A stretch of 64,000 nucleotides of DNA, taken from positions 62,001-126,000 of the forward strand of contig NZ_QNVV01000001.1 of assembly GCF_003384725.1 (NCBI RefSeq), read 5' to 3'. The notes beneath the pieces were generated by a model. The model saw only the letters and a program-made list of their open reading frames with translations. It was not told the DNA's origin and ran no database searches. A program made the translations under genes and the position numbers. The DNA comes from Chryseobacterium pennipullorum. GTDB lineage: Bacteria; Bacteroidota; Bacteroidia; Flavobacteriales; Weeksellaceae. Shown here in pieces: positions 28,147-35,949 of this stretch. Numbering within the stretch: position 1 is the stretch's first letter; the number at the start of each line of letters is the position of its first letter.

Positions 28147-28425
28147 TTAGTGTTCAGCTTTTGGAGCCTTTTCTGATTCAGCTGGTTTTGCAGCAGCAGC
28201 AGCAGTACTATCCGTTTTCGGAGTTTCAGCCTCAGGTTTTGCAGCAGCTTCTTCTTTGTGACCGGCAGCAGCTTCATGCCCGTGAGCTTCTCCACCCTGT
28301 GCATCATCAGAATATCTTTCCACCCCTTCTTCCAGTTTCAGAGTATTTTTATTTCCTCCGGCTTGAATTTTTTTACAGCTTACAGCTACAGTGGCAAGAG
28401 CTAAACATATAATCAGTTTTTTCAT
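28147..28425 (-). CDS. small low-complexity lipoprotein
   Basis: 92 residues. Signal with lipobox AVSC (Cys17). After it the sequence is rich in Ala, Glu, Lys and Pro with a His cluster (GGEAHGHEAAAGHKEE, about 44-59). No domain recognised. The His/Glu stretch could bind metal, but composition alone does not show it. It is separated from both neighbours by own terminator and about 130 bases. Confidence 0.65.
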   Translation of the reverse strand: MKKLIICLALATVAVSCKKIQAGGNKNTLKLEEGVERYSDDAQGGEAHGHEAAAGHKEEAAAKPEAETPKTDSTAAAAAKPAESEKAPKAEH

Positions 28426-28560
28426 ATGTATAATTTATTTTTTAAAGGTCATATGGAATTGCAGGATTTAATCTTTTTAATGATCTATACGGCCAACAAT
28501 TTCATGCTTAAATTTTTAATTGCCCAAAATTAAGAAATCCTGCTTTTTTCGGCAACATTT

Positions 28561-29727
28561 TTAGACTGATTTTAAAATAATTTTACCTTTTTTGGATTGG
28601 GTAAAAATAAGATAGTGTTCTCCCCCATCTTTTAGTCCATATTTTTTCTTGATCTCTTCGGGTTTTAAAGGGTAGTTTTTTGAAATAATATTGTATTGCT
28701 CTTTCTTTTTAATCTTTTTAGAATCAATAACTTCCATTTCAAAAACCCTGCCCGGGAAATCATTTTTCTTTTCACCTGAGGTATAAATGTGGGTATTGGG
28801 ATGAAGTTTTTTCAATCCGCATCTTTTTGAAATGAGATTAAAGATTCCCGCCTTTAAAATGGAATGATTAGGAATATAAATGAATTTTTCAGGCTCAGAA
28901 AACTCCGATTCGGCTTTTTCCTCTTCGCCAATCGTAAAAGTAAAAGAAGGTTCACCACTTTCAAGATTCACCGCATTACAGACAATCTCGCTTGGAATTT
29001 CATTTGATAAAAAGATAACCACTTCTTTTACATCATTTTTCAACGCAATAATATCAATCCTGAAAATATTGGATACCTCTGAAATCAGATATCGCAAATC
29101 AATAAGCGGAGAAAGTTTAATCACGACCTGTTTTGATATAGACCGCAATTTTTCCTGGATCTCCAGAATGTTGGGAGAGAGATCTTCCAAAAGAAACACC
29201 TTATTTTTGTTCTGGTCTCTTCTGGCCGGGTCCAGATAAACAACATCAAATTCCTCTCGGTTTTCTTTTAAAAAGTCTTCCAGTTTCCGGTTCACAAACT
29301 TTGCTTTTCTTTTCAGTATACTCCAGTTATGCTCTACCAATGATAAGAGGTCTGAATTCTGCTCAACCAGAGTAATATTATCGAAATTTTCAGACAGGTA
29401 ATACGCATCAATGCCAAAGCCGCTTGTAAGATCAATAAATGACGATCCGGTTAAAATTCCTGATTTATAAATGGCTGTTTTTTCAGATGATGACTGTTCC
29501 AGGTTAAGCTGTGGTGGAAAAATAATTCCTTCATTCAGCAGAAAGGGAAATTTTCTTTCAGCCACCTGTTTTCCCTTGATCTGCTGCACAATCTCCTGCA
29601 TAGAAACCTCCGGAAAAGGGGATTTTTTCAACAGTAGAGTATGTAAATCTGTATTCAGATTTGCTTTGATATAATTTTGAACTTCTTTGTTTAATAATTT
29701 GTTTCCCACAGATTTCACAAATTGCAC
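28561..29727 (-). CDS. SAM-dependent methyltransferase with THUMP-like domain
   Basis: 388 residues as drawn. The class I methyltransferase core has SFIDLTSGFGIDAYYLS (about 95-111), an acidic E at the end of beta-2 (LVEQNSDL) and VVYLDPARRD (motif IV-like). The C-terminal 70 residues are the THUMP-like domain seen in this family, suggesting a nucleic-acid (RNA) substrate. No ATG lies near the N-terminus; the start is a GTG at 29727 or one of two GTG codons shortly after (29718, 29709), and this stretch overlaps a CACAGATTT repeat, so the true start is uncertain. Confidence 0.75.
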   Translation of the reverse strand: MQFVKSVGNKLLNKEVQNYIKANLNTDLHTLLLKKSPFPEVSMQEIVQQIKGKQVAERKFPFLLNEGIIFPPQLNLEQSSSEKTAIYKSGILTGSSFIDLTSGFGIDAYYLSENFDNITLVEQNSDLLSLVEHNWSILKRKAKFVNRKLEDFLKENREEFDVVYLDPARRDQNKNKVFLLEDLSPNILEIQEKLRSISKQVVIKLSPLIDLRYLISEVSNIFRIDIIALKNDVKEVVIFLSNEIPSEIVCNAVNLESGEPSFTFTIGEEEKAESEFSEPEKFIYIPNHSILKAGIFNLISKRCGLKKLHPNTHIYTSGEKKNDFPGRVFEMEVIDSKKIKKKEQYNIISKNYPLKPEEIKKKYGLKDGGEHYLIFTQSKKGKIILKSV

Positions 29728-29756
29728 AGATCGTGCTATATTTCTTTATTTAGTAA

Positions 29757-30484
29757 TTTAACCACAGATTTTCGCAGATTTGCACGGATGATTATGTTTT
29801 AAGGATACCAAACATCTGAGTAAGTCTATGAATTTGGGATCAAGTTAAAAGATCGTATAGTTTTCATAAACTTTTGAAGATGATTTTTCTCCATTTTTAG
29901 TCTAACTTTCCATTTATCTTTCTAAAAATACTTTTATCAATATGGTCGGTATTAAAGTTAACTAAAATCCCTAATTTCAAATTTGTTAGTTTTAAATAAG
30001 TTAATAATTGCTGATGATGGATATTTGATATTTCAGTAACTGCTTTAACTTCTATGATTACTTTATCTTCAACAATCATATCTGCTATAAAACTTGAATC
30101 AATAAATACATCTTTAAACTTGACATTCACTGAAACTTGGGTTTGTACTCTTAAACCATTATTTTCCAACTCATAAGCTAAAACCCTTTCGTAAACTTTC
30201 TCCAAAAGACCTGGACCTAGCTCGTTGTAAACAGAAAATATAGATTTTCTGATATAAAAACTTATCTCATTTTCTTTCATTACATTGTATTTATATCAAA
30301 AGTACAATATTATGAGATAGCATTACAGTTTCTTAATTTAAACCAAAATTAAATAGGAACTTATATTTTAACCTTATCTGAGCTTAATTTCCCATCATTG
30401 ATCATGTTAAACTTATGATATAAAAAAAATCACAGAATCTTATGAAAATCATCTGTGAAAATCTGTATAATCTGTGGTTAAAAA
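29757..30484. mobile_element. GxxExxY cassette bounded by inverted CACAGATT repeats
   Basis: The left end (29757 rightwards) and the right end (30484 leftwards, complement) share the 14-mer TTTAACCACAGATT and then imperfect 10-bp-periodic CAGATT units ending in GATGATT. A further partial copy (CCACAGATTT) is at 29706-29715. They enclose the GxxExxY gene. The right end is 4 bases from the mutA stop. No transposase is present; mobility is inferred from the symmetrical ends. Confidence 0.5.
29897..30280 (-). CDS. GxxExxY-family PD-(D/E)XK-fold protein
   Basis: 127 residues. The family motif is GPGLLEKVYE (about 22-31). The core FIADMIVEDKVIIEVKAV (about 63-80) has the D...ExK pattern of PD-(D/E)XK nucleases (D66, E76, K78 approximately). 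Activity is unproven for the family, which is found scattered in bacteria. The gene is AT-richer than neighbours and bounded by inverted repeats. No promoter of the usual form was seen. Confidence 0.75.
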   Translation of the reverse strand: MKENEISFYIRKSIFSVYNELGPGLLEKVYERVLAYELENNGLRVQTQVSVNVKFKDVFIDSSFIADMIVEDKVIIEVKAVTEISNIHHQQLLTYLKLTNLKLGILVNFNTDHIDKSIFRKINGKLD

Positions 30485-30487
30485 ATC

Positions 30488-31651
30488 TTATTCAAACATT
30501 TCAGCCCAACGAACCGCTTTTATTTCTTTTTCGTTGTATAGCTCATCTATCGATCTTTTAACGTCTAATTTAGGGTACAAATTCACTCCAATCAGCTTTA
30601 TTTTGCCTTCTTCAATCCACTGTTGCTCTTTCACTGCGTGTTCATAGATTTTTTTCTGGAGAGTTCCATCCTGCAGAAGTTTCAGATATCCACCCGCGTC
30701 TTCTATTTCAACAAAGAGGGCCCAGGATTTTTCGGCAATCTGCTGTGTAATGTCTTCAATATAAAAACTTCCATTGGCTGCATCTTCAAAAACATTGATA
30801 ATACTCTCGTAAGCAAGAACAATTTGCTGTTTGAAGGAGATTTCTTCCGAATTGTCTGTACTTCTGTCAATCAGATAATTATTGGAGAAAACAGCATCTG
30901 CCCCACCGATCATTGCTGAAGCTAGCTCCAATGTAGAACGGATCAGGTTGTTCTCATTGTCTGCAATGGCCTTGTTTCTAAGAGAAGTCTCTGCAAAGAT
31001 ATACGGAACGATATCCAATCCATATTCCCTGGAGAGTTGATTGAAGATGATTTTAAAAGCTCTCAGTTTTGCCATTTCAAAAAAGTAGCTGCCTCCTACC
31101 GCGATTCTGAAGATCAGTTTATTCAATATATCTTCACCATATATTTCTACCAGTTCCTTCGTTTTTGCTAAAGCGATCCCAAGCTGCTGATAGATAGCAG
31201 CTCCTGCATTCTGATGAAGTGAAATATCTACGCAGATATTTCTTTTGAAATCTTTTGCCAGCAGTTCTTTTGCCAGCTGATCGTCTATACTTCCCTCTTT
31301 TTCATTAAAGATGTCAATGAGCGAGAAATACTGATCTTCTTCTTTTGGACTGATATGACCTGCAAGGTCTTTGTTGTTGACAAAAATGGTTTTCTGATCC
31401 AGATTTTCCACATTCTGATCCAGCAGGAATGCAAATACTTCTTCTTCCAGACTCTCGTGATATCTTGATACCAGATGGGTGCTTTCTTCAACTTTTGGCA
31501 GGTTTACCAGTGGTTTCCGAACTTCTGTATAAAAAGGTTTTACCTCAATTCCTTCCAGGTTCTCTTTTTCTAAGACCGGGTAAATATCCTCGGTCTTAAG
31601 CTGTTTTTTTACCAGGTTTTCCCAGTTTGAAAGTATATCCGTATTTGACAT
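30488..31651 (-). CDS. mutA: methylmalonyl-CoA mutase small (beta) subunit
   Basis: 387 residues from the ATG at 31651; an in-frame ATG at 31732 would add 27 residues, but the start at MSNTDILSNWENLVKKQL fits the family better. Small-subunit features: the partner-type TIM barrel (DISLHQNAGAAIYQQLG, about 168-184 of this frame; FRIAVGGSYFFEMAKLRA) without the B12-binding domain, so it is non-catalytic and stabilises the large subunit. Its stop is 4 bases from the GxxExxY cassette. The large subunit gene, often adjacent, is not in the window. Confidence 0.85.
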   Translation of the reverse strand: MSNTDILSNWENLVKKQLKTEDIYPVLEKENLEGIEVKPFYTEVRKPLVNLPKVEESTHLVSRYHESLEEEVFAFLLDQNVENLDQKTIFVNNKDLAGHISPKEEDQYFSLIDIFNEKEGSIDDQLAKELLAKDFKRNICVDISLHQNAGAAIYQQLGIALAKTKELVEIYGEDILNKLIFRIAVGGSYFFEMAKLRAFKIIFNQLSREYGLDIVPYIFAETSLRNKAIADNENNLIRSTLELASAMIGGADAVFSNNYLIDRSTDNSEEISFKQQIVLAYESIINVFEDAANGSFYIEDITQQIAEKSWALFVEIEDAGGYLKLLQDGTLQKKIYEHAVKEQQWIEEGKIKLIGVNLYPKLDVKRSIDELYNEKEIKAVRWAEMFE

Positions 31652-31746
31652 TAGGTGTATGTATTGGTGAATGGCCAATTGTGAATTTTGCTTCCCAGAG
31701 AAATCTTCAGAAACAAAATTCACTGTTGACATCGTATTCAGTGTTA

Positions 31747-32103
31747 TTATTTTTTAGCGACTTTTGTACTGTCTACCACCAGAATGAAAATTTCTTCATT
31801 CGGTTTTTTCATAAAATAATTTTCTCTCGCGTATTTTTCTTTTTCCGATTTGTTGTTCATCAGTTTTTTATAAAAAGCATCATTTTTTTCGTACTCTGTT
31901 TTGTAGTACTCCAGCTGCTCTTCATATTTATGAATCTCACCATTCAGCTCATTGATCACAAGAAATGAAGTTTTGTCGAAGAAAACCATCCATACCAAAA
32001 ACAGACAGATCGTAATGGTATATTTATTCAAAACATATTTCTGAATAAGTTTGAATGTTTCAGATTTCGGCTGAATGTCTTTGATAAGTTTATTTTCTTC
32101 CAT
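31747..32103 (-). CDS. septum formation initiator (DivIC/FtsB-like)
   Basis: 118 residues. A short cytoplasmic N-terminus, one membrane helix (about 30-48), then a coiled coil (ELNGEIHKYEEQLEYYKTEYE) with the typical end REN-FMKKPNEEIF. This bitopic topology matches DivIC/FtsB. It starts 4 bases after the udk stop and so shares its transcript. Confidence 0.85.
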   Translation of the reverse strand: MEENKLIKDIQPKSETFKLIQKYVLNKYTITICLFLVWMVFFDKTSFLVINELNGEIHKYEEQLEYYKTEYEKNDAFYKKLMNNKSEKEKYARENYFMKKPNEEIFILVVDSTKVAKK

Positions 32104-32107
32104 TGTA

Positions 32108-32722
32108 CTAGTGTTTTCTCAATGAGTTTTTAATAACGGTAGTTAAAAAATCGATTGCTACGGAATTCTGTCTCATATTCGGGATAATAAGATCGGCCTC
32201 ATTCTTGGAGGGCTCTATGAATTCCTGATGCATTGGCTTCAAAGTGGTCTGATATCGGTGTAAGACTTCCCCCAGATCTCTTCCCCTTTCCTGGGTATCT
32301 CTCCGTATTCTTCTTATCAGTCTTTCATCGGAATCTGCATGAACAAATACTTTCAGGTCAAATTCTTTCAGTAATTCTTTATTGGTAAGAACAAGGATTC
32401 CTTCTACCACCAATACGTTTTTAGGTTCTACAGTCACATGATCTCCTGTTCGGGAATGGGTAACAAAGCTGTAAATCGGCTGTTCAATAGGCTCATTGTT
32501 CTTTAAAGCTTTCACATGTTTTATGAGTAATTCAAAATCGATCGACTTCGGATGGTCATAATTGAGTGCCTCTCTTTCCGTTAGTGTCAGACCTTGGTTG
32601 TCATGATAATAATTATCCTGAGAGAGGATATTCATTCCCTCAATATCAAGCTGCTGAAGTATCTTATCAACAACTGTAGTTTTGCCGGATCCTGTACCAC
32701 CGGCAATTCCTATTACAAGCAT
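32108..32722 (-). CDS. udk: uridine kinase
   Basis: 204 residues, normal length. Walker A GIAGGTGSGKTTV at 5-17, NYYHDNQGLTLTEREALNYDHP and HSRTGDHV match uridine/cytidine kinases, which form UMP in pyrimidine salvage. A TATATTTG element lies about 28 bases upstream. Confidence 0.95.
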   Translation of the reverse strand: MLVIGIAGGTGSGKTTVVDKILQQLDIEGMNILSQDNYYHDNQGLTLTEREALNYDHPKSIDFELLIKHVKALKNNEPIEQPIYSFVTHSRTGDHVTVEPKNVLVVEGILVLTNKELLKEFDLKVFVHADSDERLIRRIRRDTQERGRDLGEVLHRYQTTLKPMHQEFIEPSKNEADLIIPNMRQNSVAIDFLTTVIKNSLRKH

Positions 32723-32749
32723 TCTTTTTTTGTTTCTTTATAGTTGGTA

Positions 32750-32757
32750 CAAATATA
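32750..32757 (-). promoter_or_regulatory. -7 element of udk-divIC
   Basis: Minus-strand TATATTTG, 27 bases from the ATG at 32722. Confidence 0.5.
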
Positions 32758-32867
32758 CTATTTTAGATAAAATGTGACAATGAAGAGAGAGAAATTGAGA
32801 AATAAAGAAGTTGGTTTCAAAAATTCATGATGAGATAAAAGATTAGGCCGGTTTAGCTGGAAAAAAT

Positions 32868-33020
32868 CTATTTTTCCCACCCATACTTTACGATCTTATT
32901 TTTACCGCTCAAAGTTATCGTATTCTGATGTCTTATTTTACGGGGCAATACACCGATTTCGCCGTTGATGAAGCGAAATGATGATGTGTACTCATTGAAT
33001 AGGAGCCATCGAAAATCTTC
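32868..33020 (-). pseudogene. 50-codon coding-like fragment without a start codon
   Basis: Between clpS and udk the minus strand reads EDFRWLLFNEYTSSFRFING ... KNKIVKYGWEK and ends in TAG at 32868-32870. The frame has no ATG/GTG/TTG: it runs back into the clpS terminator. It looks like the C-terminus of a lost gene or a piece of an element. No family recognised. Confidence 0.4.
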
Positions 33021-33027
33021 ATAAAAA

Positions 33028-33052
33028 AAACCGACAAGTTAATTGTCGGTTT
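33028..33052 (-). terminator. terminator of clpS
   Basis: AAACCGACAA/TTGTCGGTTT stem, 5-base loop, then a run of U on the minus strand, 5 bases after the clpS stop. Confidence 0.85.
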
Positions 33053-33057
33053 CTATT

Positions 33058-33363
33058 TTATACGATTTCGCTTGTTAATTCCCGCGAAATCATTTTTTCA
33101 TGCATGGGTTTCAAAACATCCATTGAGCCTGTTTTTACCGTACACTTGCCTTTGTAATGGACAAGAATTGTACATTGTTCAGCCTGCTCCAGGGTATGTT
33201 TACATATTTCGATCAGACAGTCGATGACATAATCAAAGGTGTGAATATCATCATTATGCAGTACCAGTTTGTAAACATCATCCGTATCATCCAGCACCAG
33301 CACTTCTTCTTCGTACTGACGTTTTGGATTTTCGTAATCTTTTATGCTATTATAAAAATTCAT
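33058..33363 (-). CDS. clpS: ClpS, adaptor of the ClpAP/ClpCP protease
   Basis: 101 residues. YKLVLHNDDIHTFDYVIDCL (about 31-50) contains the conserved HNDD loop that binds N-degron residues. ClpS delivers N-end-rule substrates to the protease. It lies 10 bases after the hemolysin-family gene. Confidence 0.92.
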   Translation of the reverse strand: MNFYNSIKDYENPKRQYEEEVLVLDDTDDVYKLVLHNDDIHTFDYVIDCLIEICKHTLEQAEQCTILVHYKGKCTVKTGSMDVLKPMHEKMISRELTSEIV

Positions 33364-33373
33364 TCGTCCCTTT

Positions 33374-34732
33374 TTAAACTTCTCCGATTTTATCTGCTAA
33401 ACTGTCGATGGCATTAGGTTCCTGATAAATCAGCTCCACAAGTTCCACACTTTTATTGTTCATTTTCAGAATTTTGAAGTGGTAGTAATCAAGATCAAAT
33501 TCCTGGTTTTCTTCCGGGATCTCTTCCAATTCATAAAGAATAAACCCGGCTAATGAATTGTACTCGCTTTCTTCGGAAAGCGGCAGCTTTTTAGGCAGGA
33601 ATTCATTGATTTCGTCCAGTGGTTGTGTAGCCTGTACCCAATAGGTATTTTCAGCTATTTTGTCAACTATTTTTTCTTCATCATCTTCTTCATCCTGAAT
33701 TTCCCCTACAAGCTCTTCCAGAATATCTTCTAAGGTAATAATTCCTTCTGTTCCACCAAATTCGTCAATAACAATAGCGATATGCTGCTTTTTAAGCTGG
33801 AAAGTCTTCAGTAAGTCTGAAACTTTTTTGCTTTCTACTACAAAAAAAGCATCACGCATTAGGTCTTTAAGGTCTTCATGATCCAGATCTCCTTTTCTCT
33901 TGACAAATTCTCTTATGATTTCCTTTGTATAGAAAATCCCTATTACATTGTCTATAGAGTCGATGTAAACAGGGATACGGGAGTAACCGCTATCCATAAT
34001 TTTGTTGATGATATCATTGACATCTTCTTCAAAGTCTATTGAGGTAATATTTTGTCTAGGGACCATGATCTGCTTGGCAGAGTGATCGGTAAAATCAAAT
34101 GCATTTTTGATAATCTCATAGTTTTCCTCCTCAATCTCTCCGCTGTCAGCACTTTGTTTTACCAAAAGCTGAAGTTCTTCTGTAGAGTGAATTTCCTGTT
34201 CTGAAGCAGGATGGATTTTAACCAGTCGGAGAAAACCGTTTGACATCGAATTCATTAACCAGATAAATGGTTTGAAGATCGTATAAAACACTCTCAGCGG
34301 AACAGCTGTTGCCATGGTTGTAGCTTCTGATTTTCGGATTGCAATTGATTTTGGAATAAGCTCACCAAATACAATATGCATGATGGTAATCAACACAAAG
34401 CTTGTCACGACTGAAATTGTAGTAATTGTTGTCTGAGTCAGATTAATACTTAAAGACAGGAAAATATTTTCAACAATATGATGTAAGGCACTTTCTCCTA
34501 CCCAACCAAGGGCAAGCGATGCCAAGGTAATACCTAATTGTGTGGCAGAAAGGTATTCATCAAGATGCTTGATGATATGCTCCGCCTGTTTTGCCATAGA
34601 ATTGCCTTCTGCAGCTTTTAGTTGAATCTGTGAGTAACGAACTTTAACAATTGAAAATTCTGCGGCTACGAAAAAGCCATTTAGTAAAACAAGAAATAAG
34701 GCCAGCAAAAGCCTGACTATGTCCGAGTCCAT
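33374..34732 (-). CDS. hemolysin/CorC-CNNM family membrane protein
   Basis: 452 residues. N-terminal CNNM transmembrane domain (about 1-190) with LNGFFVAAEFSIVKVRYSQI and TQLGITLASLALGWVGE; then tandem CBS domains (about 205-335, MVPRQNITSIDFEED, GYSRIPVYIDSIDNVIGI, FGGTEGIITLEDILEELVGEI); then the CorC/HlyC C-terminal domain. Homologues are implicated in Mg2+ or Co2+ transport/resistance. The hemolysin label is historical. Confidence 0.88.
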   Translation of the reverse strand: MDSDIVRLLLALFLVLLNGFFVAAEFSIVKVRYSQIQLKAAEGNSMAKQAEHIIKHLDEYLSATQLGITLASLALGWVGESALHHIVENIFLSLSINLTQTTITTISVVTSFVLITIMHIVFGELIPKSIAIRKSEATTMATAVPLRVFYTIFKPFIWLMNSMSNGFLRLVKIHPASEQEIHSTEELQLLVKQSADSGEIEEENYEIIKNAFDFTDHSAKQIMVPRQNITSIDFEEDVNDIINKIMDSGYSRIPVYIDSIDNVIGIFYTKEIIREFVKRKGDLDHEDLKDLMRDAFFVVESKKVSDLLKTFQLKKQHIAIVIDEFGGTEGIITLEDILEELVGEIQDEEDDEEKIVDKIAENTYWVQATQPLDEINEFLPKKLPLSEESEYNSLAGFILYELEEIPEENQEFDLDYYHFKILKMNNKSVELVELIYQEPNAIDSLADKIGEV

Positions 34733-34954
34733 TTAGAAGTTGTATAAATTTAATTAAGTACAAAGATATGCAAAATATAAATAACCTGAATCTGTGATCC
34801 GATATTTCGACTGATGATTTTCAAAGAAGAAAAATGACCTCATTAGAGTCGTCTTTTCCGGCATAAAAAGCATTACTGAACCTGAGACATCATTTATGGG
34901 TTTAAAGGCAGCTTTTGAATACTAAAAAGCTTTTTTTCTACCAGTGCACATAAA

Positions 34955-34979
34955 AAAAGCACCGATGATCGGTGCTTTT
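34955..34979 (-). terminator. terminator of the ATP synthase operon
   Basis: Near-perfect palindrome AAAAGCACCGAT-g-ATCGGTGCTTTT, 24 bases after the atpG stop, U-rich on the minus strand. Confidence 0.8.
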
Positions 34980-35002
34980 AATGGGTATGTTAAAAAAATT
35001 CA

Positions 35003-35866
35003 TTATGAATTCTTCAAAGCTTCTGCTCCGGAAACAATTTCCAAAATTTCGTTGGTAATTGCAGCCTGTCTTGCTTTGTTGTAGAAGATCTTCAGATCAT
35101 TTCTCAAAGCTTCTGCATTATCTGTTGCTTTATGCATTGCTGTCATTCTCGCTCCGTGTTCGGATGCTACCGAATCCAGGATCGATTTGAAAACCTGAGT
35201 TTTGATAGACTTCGGAATCAGGTTATCCAGAATCTCAGCTCTGTTAGGTTCGAAGATATAGTCTGTCTCCACTTCCGATTCTGTATTTTCAGGCATTGAG
35301 ATAGGAAGAAGCTGCTCTGTAGTTACTTCCTGAGTTGCTGCATTGATGAATTTGTTGTAAATAACATAAACTTCGTCAAATTTCCCTTCTTTGAAGCTGC
35401 TCATTACTCCTTCTGTAATGTTGGCAACCATATCAAAGTTCAGGTTATCATATACAGAACTACCATTAGCATATACCGAACGGTTTCTTCTTACAGCATC
35501 ATAAGCCTTTTTACCTACAGGAAGTACTTCAATCTCGTACTGAGCATTATTCTGGAACTGAAGGTTAAGCTCTTTTACAATTGAAGAGTTAAAAGCTCCG
35601 GCAAGACCTCTGTTTGAAGTAACAGCGATGAAAAGTATTCTTTTAACCTCTCTTTTCTGAGCATATACAGAAATCTGATCAGGATCTGAGCTAGAATTTA
35701 CATTCTGGATAAGCTCCTGTAATTTTTCAGAATAAGGTCTTAGCATTACGATCGCATCCTGTGCTTTTTTTAGTTTCGCAGCGGAAACCATTTTCATAGC
35801 ACGGGTAATCTGCATCGTCGATGAAATTGACGTAATTCTGCCTCGTATTTCTTTTAAGTTTGCCAT
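35003..35866 (-). CDS. atpG: ATP synthase gamma subunit
   Basis: 287 residues. N-terminal EIRGRITSISSTMQITRAMKM, the coiled-coil that rotates in the alpha3beta3 head, and C-terminal KIFYNKARQAAITNEILEIVSGAEAL are classical AtpG ends. It is the last gene of the cluster, 83 bases after atpA, with an inverted repeat in the gap. Confidence 0.97.
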   Translation of the reverse strand: MANLKEIRGRITSISSTMQITRAMKMVSAAKLKKAQDAIVMLRPYSEKLQELIQNVNSSSDPDQISVYAQKREVKRILFIAVTSNRGLAGAFNSSIVKELNLQFQNNAQYEIEVLPVGKKAYDAVRRNRSVYANGSSVYDNLNFDMVANITEGVMSSFKEGKFDEVYVIYNKFINAATQEVTTEQLLPISMPENTESEVETDYIFEPNRAEILDNLIPKSIKTQVFKSILDSVASEHGARMTAMHKATDNAEALRNDLKIFYNKARQAAITNEILEIVSGAEALKNS

Positions 35867-35872
35867 ATCGGG

Positions 35873-35947
35873 TTAGTTGTTGGTTGTCAGTTGTTGGTTG
35901 TAGTTTTAGAAAATTCTGTCAACTATCAACCAACAACCATCAACTAA
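35873..35947. repeat. imperfect long hairpin between atpA and atpG
   Basis: 35873-35903 (TTAGTTGTTGGTTGTCAG then a repeat of TTGTTGGTTGTAG) pairs with 35920-35947 (CAACTATCAACCAACAACCATCAACTAA). The unit GTTGGTTGT appears twice on the left side. It fills the whole atpA-atpG spacer. Confidence 0.6.
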
Positions 35948-35949
35948 TT

